Assembly (NCBI RefSeq): GCF_000826545.1
Contig: NZ_CDME01000008.1
Coordinates: forward strand, 806,001-870,000
Length of the DNA stretch: 64,000 nucleotides
Direction: 5' to 3'
DNA from: Kibdelosporangium sp. MJ126-NF4
GTDB taxonomy: Bacteria > Actinomycetota > Actinomycetes > Mycobacteriales > Pseudonocardiaceae
The notes beneath the pieces were generated by a model. That model saw only the letters and a list, made by a program, of their open reading frames with translations. It did not search any database and was not told the origin of the DNA. A program made the position numbers and the translations under genes. Within the stretch, counting starts at the first letter, position 1, and each line of letters begins with the position of its first letter. Below are positions 15,025 through 23,792 of the stretch, in pieces.

Positions 15025-16245
15025 ATGATGTCCACGTCACCTGACGTGGCTGTGCGAAGTCCGGCGGCGCTGGTGGTGTTGCTGTTCGGGTCGACGCTGG
15101 GGGTGATGGCCGGGTCGACGGTGATGCCGGTGCTGGAGGTGATCCGTAGCGATCTCGGTGTGAGCGGCACGGCCGCTGGATTGATCATCACCGCTCACGG
15201 GTTGGCGATCGCGGTGTCCAGCCCGCTGGTGGGCTGGCTGATCGATCGTCTTGGTGTTCGCCCGGTGCTGTCCGGCGGCTTGGTCCTGTATGGGCTCGCG
15301 GGCGGCGCGGGGTTGTTCATCACGTCGTATCCGGTGCTGGTCGCGAGCCGTCTGGTTTTCGGTGTCGGGGCGGCGACGGTGTTTTCCGGCACCACGGTTG
15401 CGTTGCTGGCGCTCTACCGCGGGTCTCTGCGGGATCGGGTGATGGGTTGGCGTTCGACCACGACCAGTCTGGGCGGTCTGATCTGGCCATTGTTGGCCGG
15501 TGCGGTCGGCGGTATTTCCTGGCACGCTGCGTTCGCGGTCTACCTGGTCGGTGTCCCGCTGGGTGTCGCGACCCTGGTGGCGTTGCCGAACTCCCGTCCG
15601 GAGTCCTCGGATCGAAAGCGGGTCGGTGGTGTGTTCGCTCTGGTGCGCGCTCGTCCGGTGTTGCTGGGCTTGTACGCGCTGATGATCACGACGTCGCTGT
15701 TGATGTACGCGCTGGCGGTGTTCCTGCCGCAGCGACTGGCCCAGGTCGGTGTCACCGAGCCATTCCTGGTGTCGATGTTCACCGTGGGGTCGGCGGCGGC
15801 GATGAGCGTGATCGGACTGGTGTACGCGCGAGCGCGGGCCCGTCTGGGTTACGACGTCTTGCTGCGGGTGTCGGCGGTGTTGTGGGTGGGCACATTCCTC
15901 ATCCTGGGCGTCACGGATGTTCCAGCGGTGATCGCGGTGGCGCCGGTGCTGTTCGGGTTGGGCAACGGGCTCGCGTTCCCCGCGCTGACCGTGCTCGTGG
16001 GCGAGGCCGCGCCTCCGGAGTTGCGTGGTCAGACGGTGGCGTTGTCGGCGACCGGGGCGTTCGCCGGGCAGTTCGTCTCACCGCTGCTTTTCGGACCGTT
16101 GATCGGCGCGACCACGATCACCACAGGCTTCCTCGCTGCGGCCGTCCTGGCTGGTGTGGTCTTGCTCATCCTGTTGCTCACCACGGTCTCGACACTGGCG
16201 GCGCCTGGCGTGGTACGAGTTCAGCCCGGCCCCGAGGCGCTGTGA
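15025..16245 (+). CDS. MFS transporter, drug-efflux type
   Basis: About 406 aa with 12 predicted helices. The first helices read FGSTLGVMAGSTVMPVLEVI; the MFS loop motif GWLIDRLGVRPVL follows helix 2, and ARLVFGVGAAT-like residues (SRLVFGVGAATVFSG) occupy helix 4. The 5' end has GTG and three ATGs in a row; GGAGGGG at 15013 favours the ATG at 15025. Likely a proton-driven exporter of a small hydrophobic molecule, controlled by the divergent TetR. The substrate cannot be told from sequence. Confidence 0.87.
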   Translation: MMSTSPDVAVRSPAALVVLLFGSTLGVMAGSTVMPVLEVIRSDLGVSGTAAGLIITAHGLAIAVSSPLVGWLIDRLGVRPVLSGGLVLYGLAGGAGLFITSYPVLVASRLVFGVGAATVFSGTTVALLALYRGSLRDRVMGWRSTTTSLGGLIWPLLAGAVGGISWHAAFAVYLVGVPLGVATLVALPNSRPESSDRKRVGGVFALVRARPVLLGLYALMITTSLLMYALAVFLPQRLAQVGVTEPFLVSMFTVGSAAAMSVIGLVYARARARLGYDVLLRVSAVLWVGTFLILGVTDVPAVIAVAPVLFGLGNGLAFPALTVLVGEAAPPELRGQTVALSATGAFAGQFVSPLLFGPLIGATTITTGFLAAAVLAGVVLLILLLTTVSTLAAPGVVRVQPGPEAL

Positions 16246-16291
16246 CGGACGGGGCCGCGGTCCTTGAGGGATCGTTGCAGCCGACGGCGCT

Positions 16292-16312
16292 ACTGTTACG
16301 TGAGGGTATCGT
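16292..16312 (+). promoter_or_regulatory. MerR-type operator/promoter, copy B
   Basis: ACTGTTACGTGAGGGT (16292-16307) followed by a -10-like TATCGT that starts on its last base. It lies 33 bp before the merR gene and implies autoregulation. See copies A and C. Confidence 0.65.
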
Positions 16313-16339
16313 GGGACAGCGGCGTGGGAAGGACTCGGT

Positions 16340-16759
16340 GTGGGCGAGCAGATGCAGATCGGCGAGGTGGCCGAGCGCACCGGGCTGTCCCTGCGCACCA
16401 TCCGCTACTACGAGGAAGTCGGTCTGGTCGTGCCCAGCGCGCGCAGCCAGGGCGGGTTCCGGCTCTACACCGAACCCGACGTCGACCGGCTCCTACTGAT
16501 CAAGCGAATGAAGCCACTGGGCTTCCAGTTGGAGGAGATGCGCGACCTGCTCGCTATTCTCGATCCTGTTCCCGGCAGCCCGCAGATCGCCGATCCTGCC
16601 GCGCGGCTGGCCGAGTTCAGCCGGACCGCCGAACAGGCCTGCGACGACCTGCGCGCGAAACTGGGCATCGCGGAAGAGTTCGTCGCGCTGCTGCGCACCC
16701 ACTTCGATCCCGCGTCGGGCGCGCCGCGTCCGGCAGCGGCAAGTCGACCGCAGCGCTGA
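16340..16759 (+). CDS. MerR family regulator with short effector part
   Basis: 139 aa from GTG 16340 (GAAGGA 7 nt before it). Residues 5-75 are the MerR HTH: MQIGEVAERTGLSLRTIRYY, then EVGLVVPSARSQGGFRLYTE. Residues 76-120 form the dimerisation helix, followed by a short tail with no Cys cluster, so a metal ligand is unlikely. Three copies of a matching dyad lie before this gene, the RF3-like gene and the ArsC-like gene, which suggests a small local regulon. It converges on the RF3-like gene with 19 bp between stops. Confidence 0.88.
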   Translation: MGEQMQIGEVAERTGLSLRTIRYYEEVGLVVPSARSQGGFRLYTEPDVDRLLLIKRMKPLGFQLEEMRDLLAILDPVPGSPQIADPAARLAEFSRTAEQACDDLRAKLGIAEEFVALLRTHFDPASGAPRPAAASRPQR

Positions 16760-16778
16760 CACTCACGCGAACAGGTGG

Positions 16779-18398
16779 TCAGCCGCCCGCGGCGATCAAC
16801 GGTTCCAACACCAGCTCGGGCTGGCCGCGCAGCATGATCCGCATATCGATCTCGTCCGCGAACAGCGCCAGCACAGCGCCATCGAGCCGAGTGAGCGCTT
16901 CACTGTGGCGCCCCGCGTCCACCACGGCACGCTGCCGGGGATCGGCCAAGCGCCGGACAGCGGTGTAGGGCAGGGATTCCAGGCGAATGGGCGAGCCGAA
17001 CTCCGAGGCCATCCGGTGCGCGGCGACCTCGAACTGCATCAGCCCCACCGCGGCGAACACCGGTGCCGCGTCTCCGCGCCGGTCCGAGCGCAGCACCTGG
17101 ACCACCCCTTCGGCGCCGAGCTGCTCCACACCTTTGCGGAACTGCTTGGCACGACCGAGGTCGGCCGGGCGGGCGACCACGAAATGCGCGGGCGCGAAGC
17201 TGGGCAGGCCAGGAAACCGCACCGGCGGCCGTCCGGCGTGCAGGGTGTCGCCGACCCGTAGCGCCGTGGCGTTGACCAGACCGACCACATCGCCGGGATA
17301 GGCGGTGTCCACTGTGGAACGTTGCTGGCCGAACACCTGCTGGGCGTATTTGGTCGAGAACGGTTTACCGGTGGTGGCGTTGGTGACGACCATGCCGCGC
17401 TCGAACACTCCCGAGCACACGCGGGCGAACGCCATTTGGTCACGGTGCGCGGGATCCATCCCGGTCTGGACCTTGAACACGAACGCCGAGAACGGCGCGT
17501 CCAACGGGCGAACCGTACCGTCGACACCCGTACGAGGCGCGGGGCGTGGCGCGAGGTCGACCAGCAGATCCAGCAGGTGACGGACGCCGAAGTTCCGCAC
17601 CGCCGAGCCGAACAGCACCGGCGTCGCGGTGGCCTCGAAAAACCGTGCCGCGATGAACTCGCTGCCCGACGCAGCCAACAGTTCCGCCTCCTCCCGTGCC
17701 CGGTGCCCGTCGTCCCCGAGTTCGGTGTCGGCATGGCGGGCGTCGTGGCGTTCCTCCGGTGCGAGGTTCGCCGAGTCCGCGGCGGGGCGATACCGGACGA
17801 ACTCGCCGGTGGCGAGGTCGAGCACGCCGCGGAAGTGACCGGCGACACCGACCGGCCAGGTCAGCGGCATCGGCACCAGCCCGATCCGATCGCTCAACTC
17901 GTCACAGAGAGCCAGCGCGTCGCGACCGAGGCGGTCCCACTTGTTGATGAAGGTGATCACCGGGATTCCGCGATGGCGACAGACGTCGAACAGCTTCAGC
18001 GTTTGCGACTCCAGCCCTTTGGCGGCATCCAGCAGCATCACCGCCGAGTCCACTGCGGACAGTACCCGGTAGGTGTCCTCGGAGAAGTCCGCGTGCCCTG
18101 GGGTGTCCAGCAGGTTGATCACCGCGTCGCCGTAGCCGAACTGCAGCGCGGCCGAGGTGATGGAGATCCCGCGAGCGCGTTCCATGTCCATCCAGTCCGA
18201 AGTCACCCCACGTCGACCGGCCTTGCCGTGCACCGCCCCGGCCTCGGAGATCACTCGCGCGTGCAATGCCAGCGCCTCGGTCAACGTCGACTTGCCCGCG
18301 TCCGGGTGGCTGATCACCGCGAACGTCCGCCGCCGACGTGCCTGCGTGACCACCTCCGCCAGATTGGCGCGGACTGTGTTGCCTGCCGTCACATCCAC
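16779..18398 (-). CDS. prfC: Peptide chain release factor 3-like GTPase
   Basis: 539 aa, close to RF3 length. G motifs: G1 SHPDAGKST (residues 29-37), the switch region RRGVTSDWMDMERARGISIT, G3 DTPGHADF, G4 FINKWDR. Domains II and III follow (FKVQTGMDPAHRDQMAFARV, LMQFEVAAHRMASEFG). RF3 normally recycles RF1/RF2 and takes part in quality control after mistranslation. Its promoter carries the MerR-type dyad, so it appears inducible rather than housekeeping, and it could serve as a stress or antibiotic-response copy. A ribosome-protection role is possible but the sequence is RF3-like, not TetM-like. Confidence 0.88.
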   Translation of the reverse strand: MDVTAGNTVRANLAEVVTQARRRRTFAVISHPDAGKSTLTEALALHARVISEAGAVHGKAGRRGVTSDWMDMERARGISITSAALQFGYGDAVINLLDTPGHADFSEDTYRVLSAVDSAVMLLDAAKGLESQTLKLFDVCRHRGIPVITFINKWDRLGRDALALCDELSDRIGLVPMPLTWPVGVAGHFRGVLDLATGEFVRYRPAADSANLAPEERHDARHADTELGDDGHRAREEAELLAASGSEFIAARFFEATATPVLFGSAVRNFGVRHLLDLLVDLAPRPAPRTGVDGTVRPLDAPFSAFVFKVQTGMDPAHRDQMAFARVCSGVFERGMVVTNATTGKPFSTKYAQQVFGQQRSTVDTAYPGDVVGLVNATALRVGDTLHAGRPPVRFPGLPSFAPAHFVVARPADLGRAKQFRKGVEQLGAEGVVQVLRSDRRGDAAPVFAAVGLMQFEVAAHRMASEFGSPIRLESLPYTAVRRLADPRQRAVVDAGRHSEALTRLDGAVLALFADEIDMRIMLRGQPELVLEPLIAAGG

Positions 18399-18442
18399 TC
18401 CCGCCGGGCCGTCGTCGCCGCGTCACAGCCAGTCGCACTCAA

Positions 18443-18463
18443 ATATTACTCTTACGTAAGGGT
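18443..18463 (-). promoter_or_regulatory. MerR-type operator/promoter, copy C
   Basis: In the minus sense ACCCTTACGTAAGAGT (18448-18463) overlaps a -10 box TAATAT (18443-18448), about 45 nt before the RF3-like start codon. The core CTTACGTAAG is a perfect 10-bp palindrome. Confidence 0.7.
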
Positions 18464-18624
18464 AAGTTATAGCCGACGGGTCGCCATCGCCGACACGTGC
18501 GTTGGTCGCCTGCGTCGCGACCGCACTCTCTCGCGACCCGTTCTAGTGAAGCCGGATGTCCAGCGATGATCGACAGGCGTGATCCCGCACTCATTTGACC
18601 ATGGGGGTCACGGCCACCACTGAT

Positions 18625-18648
18625 CTCTCGTCTAACGTTAGGTGAGAG
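18625..18648. promoter_or_regulatory. Imperfect 24-bp palindrome before the SulP gene
   Basis: Arms CTCTC and GAGAG around a CTAACGTTAG core; ten of twelve base pairs match. The 420 bp around it (18464-18883) hold no recognisable gene, so this may be the operator for the SulP gene, whose start is 235 bp away. The regulator is unknown. Confidence 0.4.
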
Positions 18649-18883
18649 TTGCCGACGACCGCGGTTCCCGTGCCGCCGGCCCGGCGGGGTCGCCGACGCC
18701 CCCGACTGGCGAATCCCGAGCCCAGGAGCGTCCCCTTGTCGTCCGAGAAGGTGTTGTGACCCACCGGCGGTAGCCCCGCCTACTGGTGTTTCTCCGGTGA
18801 CAGCGGCAGCGCCCCTCCCTGCTCTCATTCTTGTCCATGTCACTGCGCCCGATGCGGCGCCCGAGCACGTCTGGTTGTAGCCC

Positions 18884-20386
18884 GTGTCGAACGCGTTGTC
18901 CCTGTCTGTCGCGCGCCTGCGAAGTGTCCGCCCCGCGTGGATGTCGCCCAAGGTCGCGCGCACCGAGATCCTGGCCGGCCTGGTGGTCGCGCTGGCGTTG
19001 ATCCCGGAAGCGATCTCGTTCTCCATCATCGCTGGGGTCGACCCCAGCATCGGACTGTTCGCCTCGTTCACCATGGCGGTGGTCATCGCGATCGTCGGCG
19101 GCCGCGCGGCGATGATCTCCGCGGCCACCGGAGCGATCGCCCTCGTCGTCGCCCCGCTCGCGCGGGAACACGGCCTGAACTACCTCATCGCCGCGGTCAT
19201 CCTGGGTGGACTGTTCCAGATCGTGCTCGGCTGCCTCGGCGTGGCCCGGCTGATGCGTTTCGTGCCGCGCAGCGTCATGGTTGGCTTCGTCAACGCGCTG
19301 GCCATTCTGATCTTCATGGCCCAGGTGCCCGAACTGATCGACGTGCCATGGCCGGTGTACCCCCTGTTCGCAGGCGGGCTCGTGCTCATGGTGCTGTTCC
19401 CCAAACTCACCAAGGCAATCCCCGCGCCACTGGTGTCCATCGTGGCGCTCACCGTGCTGACCGTGGCCGCCGCGATCGCCGTCCCGACCGTGGGCGACAA
19501 GGGCGCGCTGCCGTCCTCACTGCCGGTCCTGGGCATCCCGCACGTGCCGTTCACCGTCGACACCCTCGCGCTTCTGGCCCCGTACGCGATCGCGTTCGCA
19601 CTGGTCGGGCTGATGGAATCACTGATGACCGCGAAACTGGTCGATGACATCACCGACACCCATTCCAACAAGACCCGCGAAGCCATCGGCCAAGGCGTCG
19701 CGAACGTGGTCACCGGCTTCTTCGGCGGCATGGGCGGCTGCGCGATGATCGGCCAGACCATGATCAACATCAAGGCCGCAGGCGCCCGCACCCGGCTCTC
19801 CACGTTCCTGGCCGGTGCGTTCCTCATGGTGCTGTGCATCGTGTTCGGCCCGGTGGTCTCCGACATCCCGATGGCAGCACTGGTCGCGGTGATGGTCCTG
19901 GTCGCGTTCGGCACCTTCGACTGGCACTCGATCGCCCCAGCCACCCTCAAGCGGATGCCGACCGGCGAAATCACCGTCATGGTCGTCACCGTCGCCGTCG
20001 TCGTGGCCACCCACAACCTCGCCATCGGCGTCGTCGTCGGCACGATCACCGCGATGGTCATCTTCGCCCGACGCGTCGCCCACCTGGTCGACGTCACTGC
20101 GGCGGTCGACCCGGACGGCACCCACGTCGTCTACGCCGTGACCGGCGAACTGTTCTTCGCCTCCAGCAACGACCTGGTCTACCAGTTCGACTACGCCAAC
20201 GACCCGGACAAGGTCGTCATCGACCTCACCGACGCCCACATCTGGGACGCCTCCACCGTCGCCGCACTCGACGCGATCACCACCAAGTACGAGTCGCGCG
20301 GCAAGACCGTCGAGATCGTGGGGTTGAACAAGCACAGCGCCCGCATGCACGGCAAACTCTCCGGCGAACTCGCCGGCAGCCAATAG
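18884..20386 (+). CDS. SulP family anion transporter with STAS domain
   Basis: 500 aa. The SulP core spans residues 20-390, with LAGLVVALALIPEAISFSII in helix 1, the anion-site helix region GGRAAMISAATGAIALVVAP, and GGMGGCAMIGQTMINIKAAG before helix 9. Residues 400-490 are a STAS domain (VYAVTGELFFASSNDLVYQF, VIDLTDAHIWDASTVAALDA). Family members carry sulfate, bicarbonate or dicarboxylates, often with Na+ or H+. The start is GTG 18884 with a weak ribosome site. It converges on the TetR gene with 3 bp between stops. Confidence 0.88.
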   Translation: MSNALSLSVARLRSVRPAWMSPKVARTEILAGLVVALALIPEAISFSIIAGVDPSIGLFASFTMAVVIAIVGGRAAMISAATGAIALVVAPLAREHGLNYLIAAVILGGLFQIVLGCLGVARLMRFVPRSVMVGFVNALAILIFMAQVPELIDVPWPVYPLFAGGLVLMVLFPKLTKAIPAPLVSIVALTVLTVAAAIAVPTVGDKGALPSSLPVLGIPHVPFTVDTLALLAPYAIAFALVGLMESLMTAKLVDDITDTHSNKTREAIGQGVANVVTGFFGGMGGCAMIGQTMINIKAAGARTRLSTFLAGAFLMVLCIVFGPVVSDIPMAALVAVMVLVAFGTFDWHSIAPATLKRMPTGEITVMVVTVAVVVATHNLAIGVVVGTITAMVIFARRVAHLVDVTAAVDPDGTHVVYAVTGELFFASSNDLVYQFDYANDPDKVVIDLTDAHIWDASTVAALDAITTKYESRGKTVEIVGLNKHSARMHGKLSGELAGSQ

Positions 20387-20389
20387 CGC

Positions 20390-20989
20390 TCAACCGAACA
20401 GCTGATCCAGGTGATAGCGCAGCACGGAGCGAGCGACCTCCGTGCTGCGCTGACCGATCAGCACACTGGTGCCCAAACCATGGCTGAGTGCGAGCAGACG
20501 CGCGGCCTCAGCGGAGACATCCAGTTCCGGCGCCAGCTGACCGCAGGTTTGGGCCCGTATCAGCGCGTCCGCAAGCTGATGGTCCAGGTCGTCCACCCCG
20601 GCGACGAACGGTTCCTCGGCAAGATCAGGGTCGGTCATCGCCAACACCGCGTACGAGGTGCCGACCAGGTGGAACACCCGGCTCTGCTCGTCAGTGGGGA
20701 GGGCCTCGTCGAGGAACGCCTCGATGAACGCCCGCGGCGAGACCGGGTCAGGCAGGTCGGCCAACCGCTGCGCCCAGCGTTGATGGCTCTGCCGCTGCAG
20801 ATGTCGCAAGGCACCGAGCAGGAGCTGCGCCTTGGTCTCGAAGTAGTACTGCACCAGACGCAACGAGACCCCCGATGCGGCCGCTACCGCCCGCATCGTC
20901 ACCGCGTGCAGGCCATCCCGCCCCGCGACCCGCACCAGCGCCTCAGCAATCTGCGCGCGACGCTCCTCGTGGTCCACGGTCCTGGGCAC
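20390..20989 (-). CDS. TetR family regulator of the adjacent MFS gene
   Basis: 199 aa. HTH at residues 8-55: RRAQIAEALVRVAGRDGLHA, then MRAVAAASGVSLRLVQYYFE. The C-terminal domain is all-helical. It is divergent from the 14-TM MFS gene at 21084, and a perfect 16-bp palindrome lies between them. A drug-sensing repressor of that exporter is the natural reading. Confidence 0.9.
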   Translation of the reverse strand: MPRTVDHEERRAQIAEALVRVAGRDGLHAVTMRAVAAASGVSLRLVQYYFETKAQLLLGALRHLQRQSHQRWAQRLADLPDPVSPRAFIEAFLDEALPTDEQSRVFHLVGTSYAVLAMTDPDLAEEPFVAGVDDLDHQLADALIRAQTCGQLAPELDVSAEAARLLALSHGLGTSVLIGQRSTEVARSVLRYHLDQLFG

Positions 20990-21034
20990 CGAGCACTCCT
21001 CCCAACAGGCACACCTTTATGGTACGCATGTATA

Positions 21035-21050
21035 TGATACAGCTGTATCA
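21035..21050. promoter_or_regulatory. TetR operator palindrome
   Basis: TGATACAGCTGTATCA, a perfect 16-bp palindrome between the TetR gene and the MFS gene. It overlaps a TATATGAT sequence that could be a -10 box. Confidence 0.8.
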
Positions 21051-21083
21051 CAACCTGGGTGTCGAGACGGATGGTGAGGAGCT

Positions 21084-22532
21084 GTGGGACAGCGGGAGGA
21101 GACGTCCTGCGGTCGGCTACCGGCTGGCGCGCCGAGCGAGAAGGAGCCGGGAACCGCGGGCAGAACCGTGCTCGCACTGGCATGTGTCGGCCAGTTCATG
21201 GTGGTACTCGACATCTCAGTGGTCAACGTCGCTTTACCCTCAATCCAACGGACGCTCGGATTCGACGAGACCGACCTGCAGTGGGTGGTCAACGCCTACG
21301 CGCTGACCTTCGCCGGTTTTCTCCTGCTCGGCGGCCGACTCGCGGATCTGTTCGGCCGCAAGAAGATCTTCCTGCTCGGGCTCGTCCTGTTCTCCGGCGC
21401 CAGCCTCGTCGGTGGACTGGCGAACTCCGCGCCCCTGCTCATCACCGCACGTGCTGTCCAGGGCCTGGGCTCCGCCGTACTCGCCCCAGCCACGCTGACC
21501 ATCCTCACCACCACCTTCCCCGAAGGCGCCGCACGGACGCGGGCCTTGGCGACCTGGACCGCCGTGGGAATCGTCGGTGGCACGGCGGGCAACCTCGTCG
21601 GCGGCGTGCTCACCGAATACCTGTCGTGGCGGTCGATTCTGCTGATCAACGTCCCGATCGGCGCCATCGCCATCGTCCTGTCCGCCCGTTTCCTCGCAGC
21701 AGATCATGGACGTGGGTCGGGACGCCGGCTCGACGTGGCGGGAGCGGTGCTGGCCACCGCGGGACTCACGTCGCTGACCTATGGCATCGCCCAGGCCCGC
21801 ACCTATGGTTGGGACGCGCCGGTGACGATAGCCGCCCTGGCCGCCGGGGCCGCCGCGGTGGTGCTGTTCGTCGTGGTGGAGGCCTGGTTCGCTCGTGCGC
21901 CGCTGATCCCGCTGCGTCTGTTTCGATCGCGAGGGCTCGCAATGGGGAACGTGGCATTGCTGCTCGCCGGGGCCTGCCTGAACCCGATGTGGTACTTCCT
22001 TACCCTGTACATGCAGAAAGCCCTGGGCTACAGCCCGGTCCAGACCGGCCTGGGTTTCCTCCCACACACGCTCGTGGCGATCGTCGTCGGCATGCGCGTC
22101 ACACCATGGCTGATGCGCCACCTCGACGGCCGGACGCTGATCGCCGGCGGTGCGCTGATCGCCGCCGTGGGCTTCTGGTGGCAGAGCCAGATCACCCCCG
22201 CCAGCGGCTACCTGGCCGGAATCCTCGGGCCAGCGATCGTTTTCTCGATTGGGGGCGGGCTGCTCAACACATCGATCACCACCACAGTCATCTCCGGCAT
22301 CGACGCCGCTGACGCCGGTGCCGCCTCCGGACTGATGAACACCACCAAGCAGTTCGGTGGCGCACTCGGCCTCGCGATGTTGGTCGCTATCGCAGGAAGC
22401 CGACTCGACAGCTCAGACCCGCTCGCCGCGACCTACGCACGCGCGTTCCTGACCATCGCGGCGATCCTGGTGGTCGTCGCCGCAGTGGCCCTGCTCTTGC
22501 CCGCCCACCGCACCAAGTCGGAAAACCGTTAG
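21084..22532 (+). CDS. MFS transporter, DHA2 (EmrB/QacA) family
   Basis: 482 aa with about 14 helices. The family start FMVVLDISVVNVALPSIQRT (helix 1, with the Asp of motif D1) and WVVNAYALTFAGFLLLGGRL (helix 2) are present, then GRLADLFGRKKIFLLG (motif A) and the motif C region GNLVGGVLTEYLSWRSILLI. It should export cationic drugs or similar compounds with protons. The divergent TetR controls it. A GNAT fragment follows after 11 bp. The GTG start is adopted because it follows a GAGGAG stretch, although the spacing is short; a start a few codons later is possible. Confidence 0.9.
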   Translation: MGQREETSCGRLPAGAPSEKEPGTAGRTVLALACVGQFMVVLDISVVNVALPSIQRTLGFDETDLQWVVNAYALTFAGFLLLGGRLADLFGRKKIFLLGLVLFSGASLVGGLANSAPLLITARAVQGLGSAVLAPATLTILTTTFPEGAARTRALATWTAVGIVGGTAGNLVGGVLTEYLSWRSILLINVPIGAIAIVLSARFLAADHGRGSGRRLDVAGAVLATAGLTSLTYGIAQARTYGWDAPVTIAALAAGAAAVVLFVVVEAWFARAPLIPLRLFRSRGLAMGNVALLLAGACLNPMWYFLTLYMQKALGYSPVQTGLGFLPHTLVAIVVGMRVTPWLMRHLDGRTLIAGGALIAAVGFWWQSQITPASGYLAGILGPAIVFSIGGGLLNTSITTTVISGIDAADAGAASGLMNTTKQFGGALGLAMLVAIAGSRLDSSDPLAATYARAFLTIAAILVVVAAVALLLPAHRTKSENR

Positions 22533-22543
22533 GAGGCAGTACC

Positions 22544-22840
22544 TTGCCTGTTGCTCACGTGCGTGCCGCGCAACCCGCCGACCTGCGGGTAGTGACCGCA
22601 TTCGTCCATGAACTCGCGCGGCACGAACAGGCGCCTGGTTGTGAACTGACTGTTGACCTGGAAAGCATCTACGTCCAGCCGTCGCGGCGGGGATACGGGC
22701 TCGGTACGGCCATGCTGGTCGCGCTCGCCAGCGAATGCCTCCAGAATGATGATGTTGGCTTGGAGTTGGGTGCTGGGCCACGCACCTGGGCATGCTCGAA
22801 CAACGACGGTCCCTCGGCGTGGCCAACGTCATCACTCTGA
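22544..22840 (+). pseudogene. GNAT acetyltransferase with internal deletion
   Basis: TTG start after TAGGAGG. MPVAHVRAAQPADLRVVTAF and VHELARHEQAPGCELTVD form the N-terminus of a GNAT protein. The next residues, LESIYVQPSRRGYGLGTAML, are the beta4-alpha3 acetyl-CoA loop (R-x-x-G-x-G), normally 40-50 residues further on. So the beta2-beta4 part has been deleted in frame. After ASECLQNDD the homology ends; the C-terminal motif is gone where the next coding sequence starts. Likely inactive. Confidence 0.7.
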
Positions 22841-23226
22841 CCAGAGCCAACCTGCCGACACTCACCACCGGGTGGGCCGCACCCGTCGTCGCGCTCGCCA
22901 GCGATCGCGCCGACGGCCGCCTCGCCCGCAAGCTCGGCACCCAATCCCCGTTCGGGGCGGCCGCGGACTCACTGGCCGACGCGGCCTTCTGGGCCTGGTT
23001 CGTCCTGCGCCACGAGCCCAGCCGCCGCGTACGCGCCGTCGCACTGCTGGTCTGGGTGGCTCCCGTCATCGCGGTCACCGCCACGAGCGTTGGACGCGGC
23101 CAGATGGTCAACGCGCCTCGCCCGACCATCGTCCGACCGGCCGCGGCGATGCAGGCCGCGCTCGCCGTGCGCGCCATCCTCCGCCGAGCGCGCCAGCGGG
23201 TAGACCCCGGCGACCAACGAGGGTGA
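22792..23226 (+). CDS. CDP-alcohol phosphatidyltransferase-like, shortened
   Basis: 144 aa. The catalytic motif D-x2-DG-x2-AR-x8-G-x3-D-x3-D is complete (DRADGRLAR ... FGAAADSLAD). This family joins a CDP-activated lipid to an alcohol in phospholipid synthesis at the membrane. Relatives have two more helices before the motif; here only ANVITLTRANLPTLTTGWAA remains, so a deletion probably removed one or both. The ATG at 22792 lies inside the broken GNAT frame. Activity is doubtful. Confidence 0.6.
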   Translation: MLEQRRSLGVANVITLTRANLPTLTTGWAAPVVALASDRADGRLARKLGTQSPFGAAADSLADAAFWAWFVLRHEPSRRVRAVALLVWVAPVIAVTATSVGRGQMVNAPRPTIVRPAAAMQAALAVRAILRRARQRVDPGDQRG

Positions 23227-23478
23227 CGGTCCAAGCGAGAGCGAACTCGCGTGACGAGACCGAGGCGTCCTCCTGCCCATGGCCTCCATGATGGAACCGG
23301 GTCAGGCCCATGCGCCGCGCGGCATACGATTGAGTGAGCAAACCGGCATGGAAAGGAAATGCCGGTGGCGGCTCACCGGGTTCCGAATTCGGCGCGCGCC
23401 AGTGCGCCCACTTGGCAGCGTCGCACGAGCGCAGCCGAGACAGAACCCTTCTGGTGTGAGGAGCTCAATACCTTGCCT

Positions 23479-23792
23479 ATGACGAATACGAACCGTCGTC
23501 CGCGGTTGCTCGGCCTGACCGCCGTCGCCGTGTCTGTGGGCGCTACCGCCTGCGGTGGCGGAGATACCGGAAGCGAGTCGCAGCAGACCTCGTCCCCCGC
23601 GGCGTCCTGGGCCCCGGCACAGAACCCGCAGGCGGCGCGGACAAGCCTGGTCACCGTGGCCTCGGACAAGGACTTCCAGTCCACTGTGGATGGCGTGAAG
23701 CAGGCGGTGTCGGCCAACGGGATGATGATCCTCGGTGACCTGGACCAGGCCGGAGCCTTGAAGACCACCGGGCTGGAACTGAAGGGGGCGCG
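23479..23792 (+). pseudogene. DUF302 lipoprotein, 5' half
   Basis: ATG 23479. MTNTNRRPRLLGLTAVAVSV and GATACGGG form a lipoprotein signal with the Cys of a lipobox. The mature part has TVASDKDFQSTVDGVKQAVS and GMMILGDLDQAGALKTTGLE, the first half of a DUF302 domain. At about 23793 the sequence passes directly into a peroxiredoxin fragment in another frame, so the second half of DUF302 was deleted. Confidence 0.7.

Noticed and set aside
16779..18398. TetM-type ribosome protection protein
   Set aside because: G-domain and domain II/III motifs fit RF3 better, and the length (539 aa) is short of TetM (about 640 aa).
19834..20487. 217-codon plus-strand ORF
   Set aside because: Shadow of the SulP STAS region; strings of Arg/His only.
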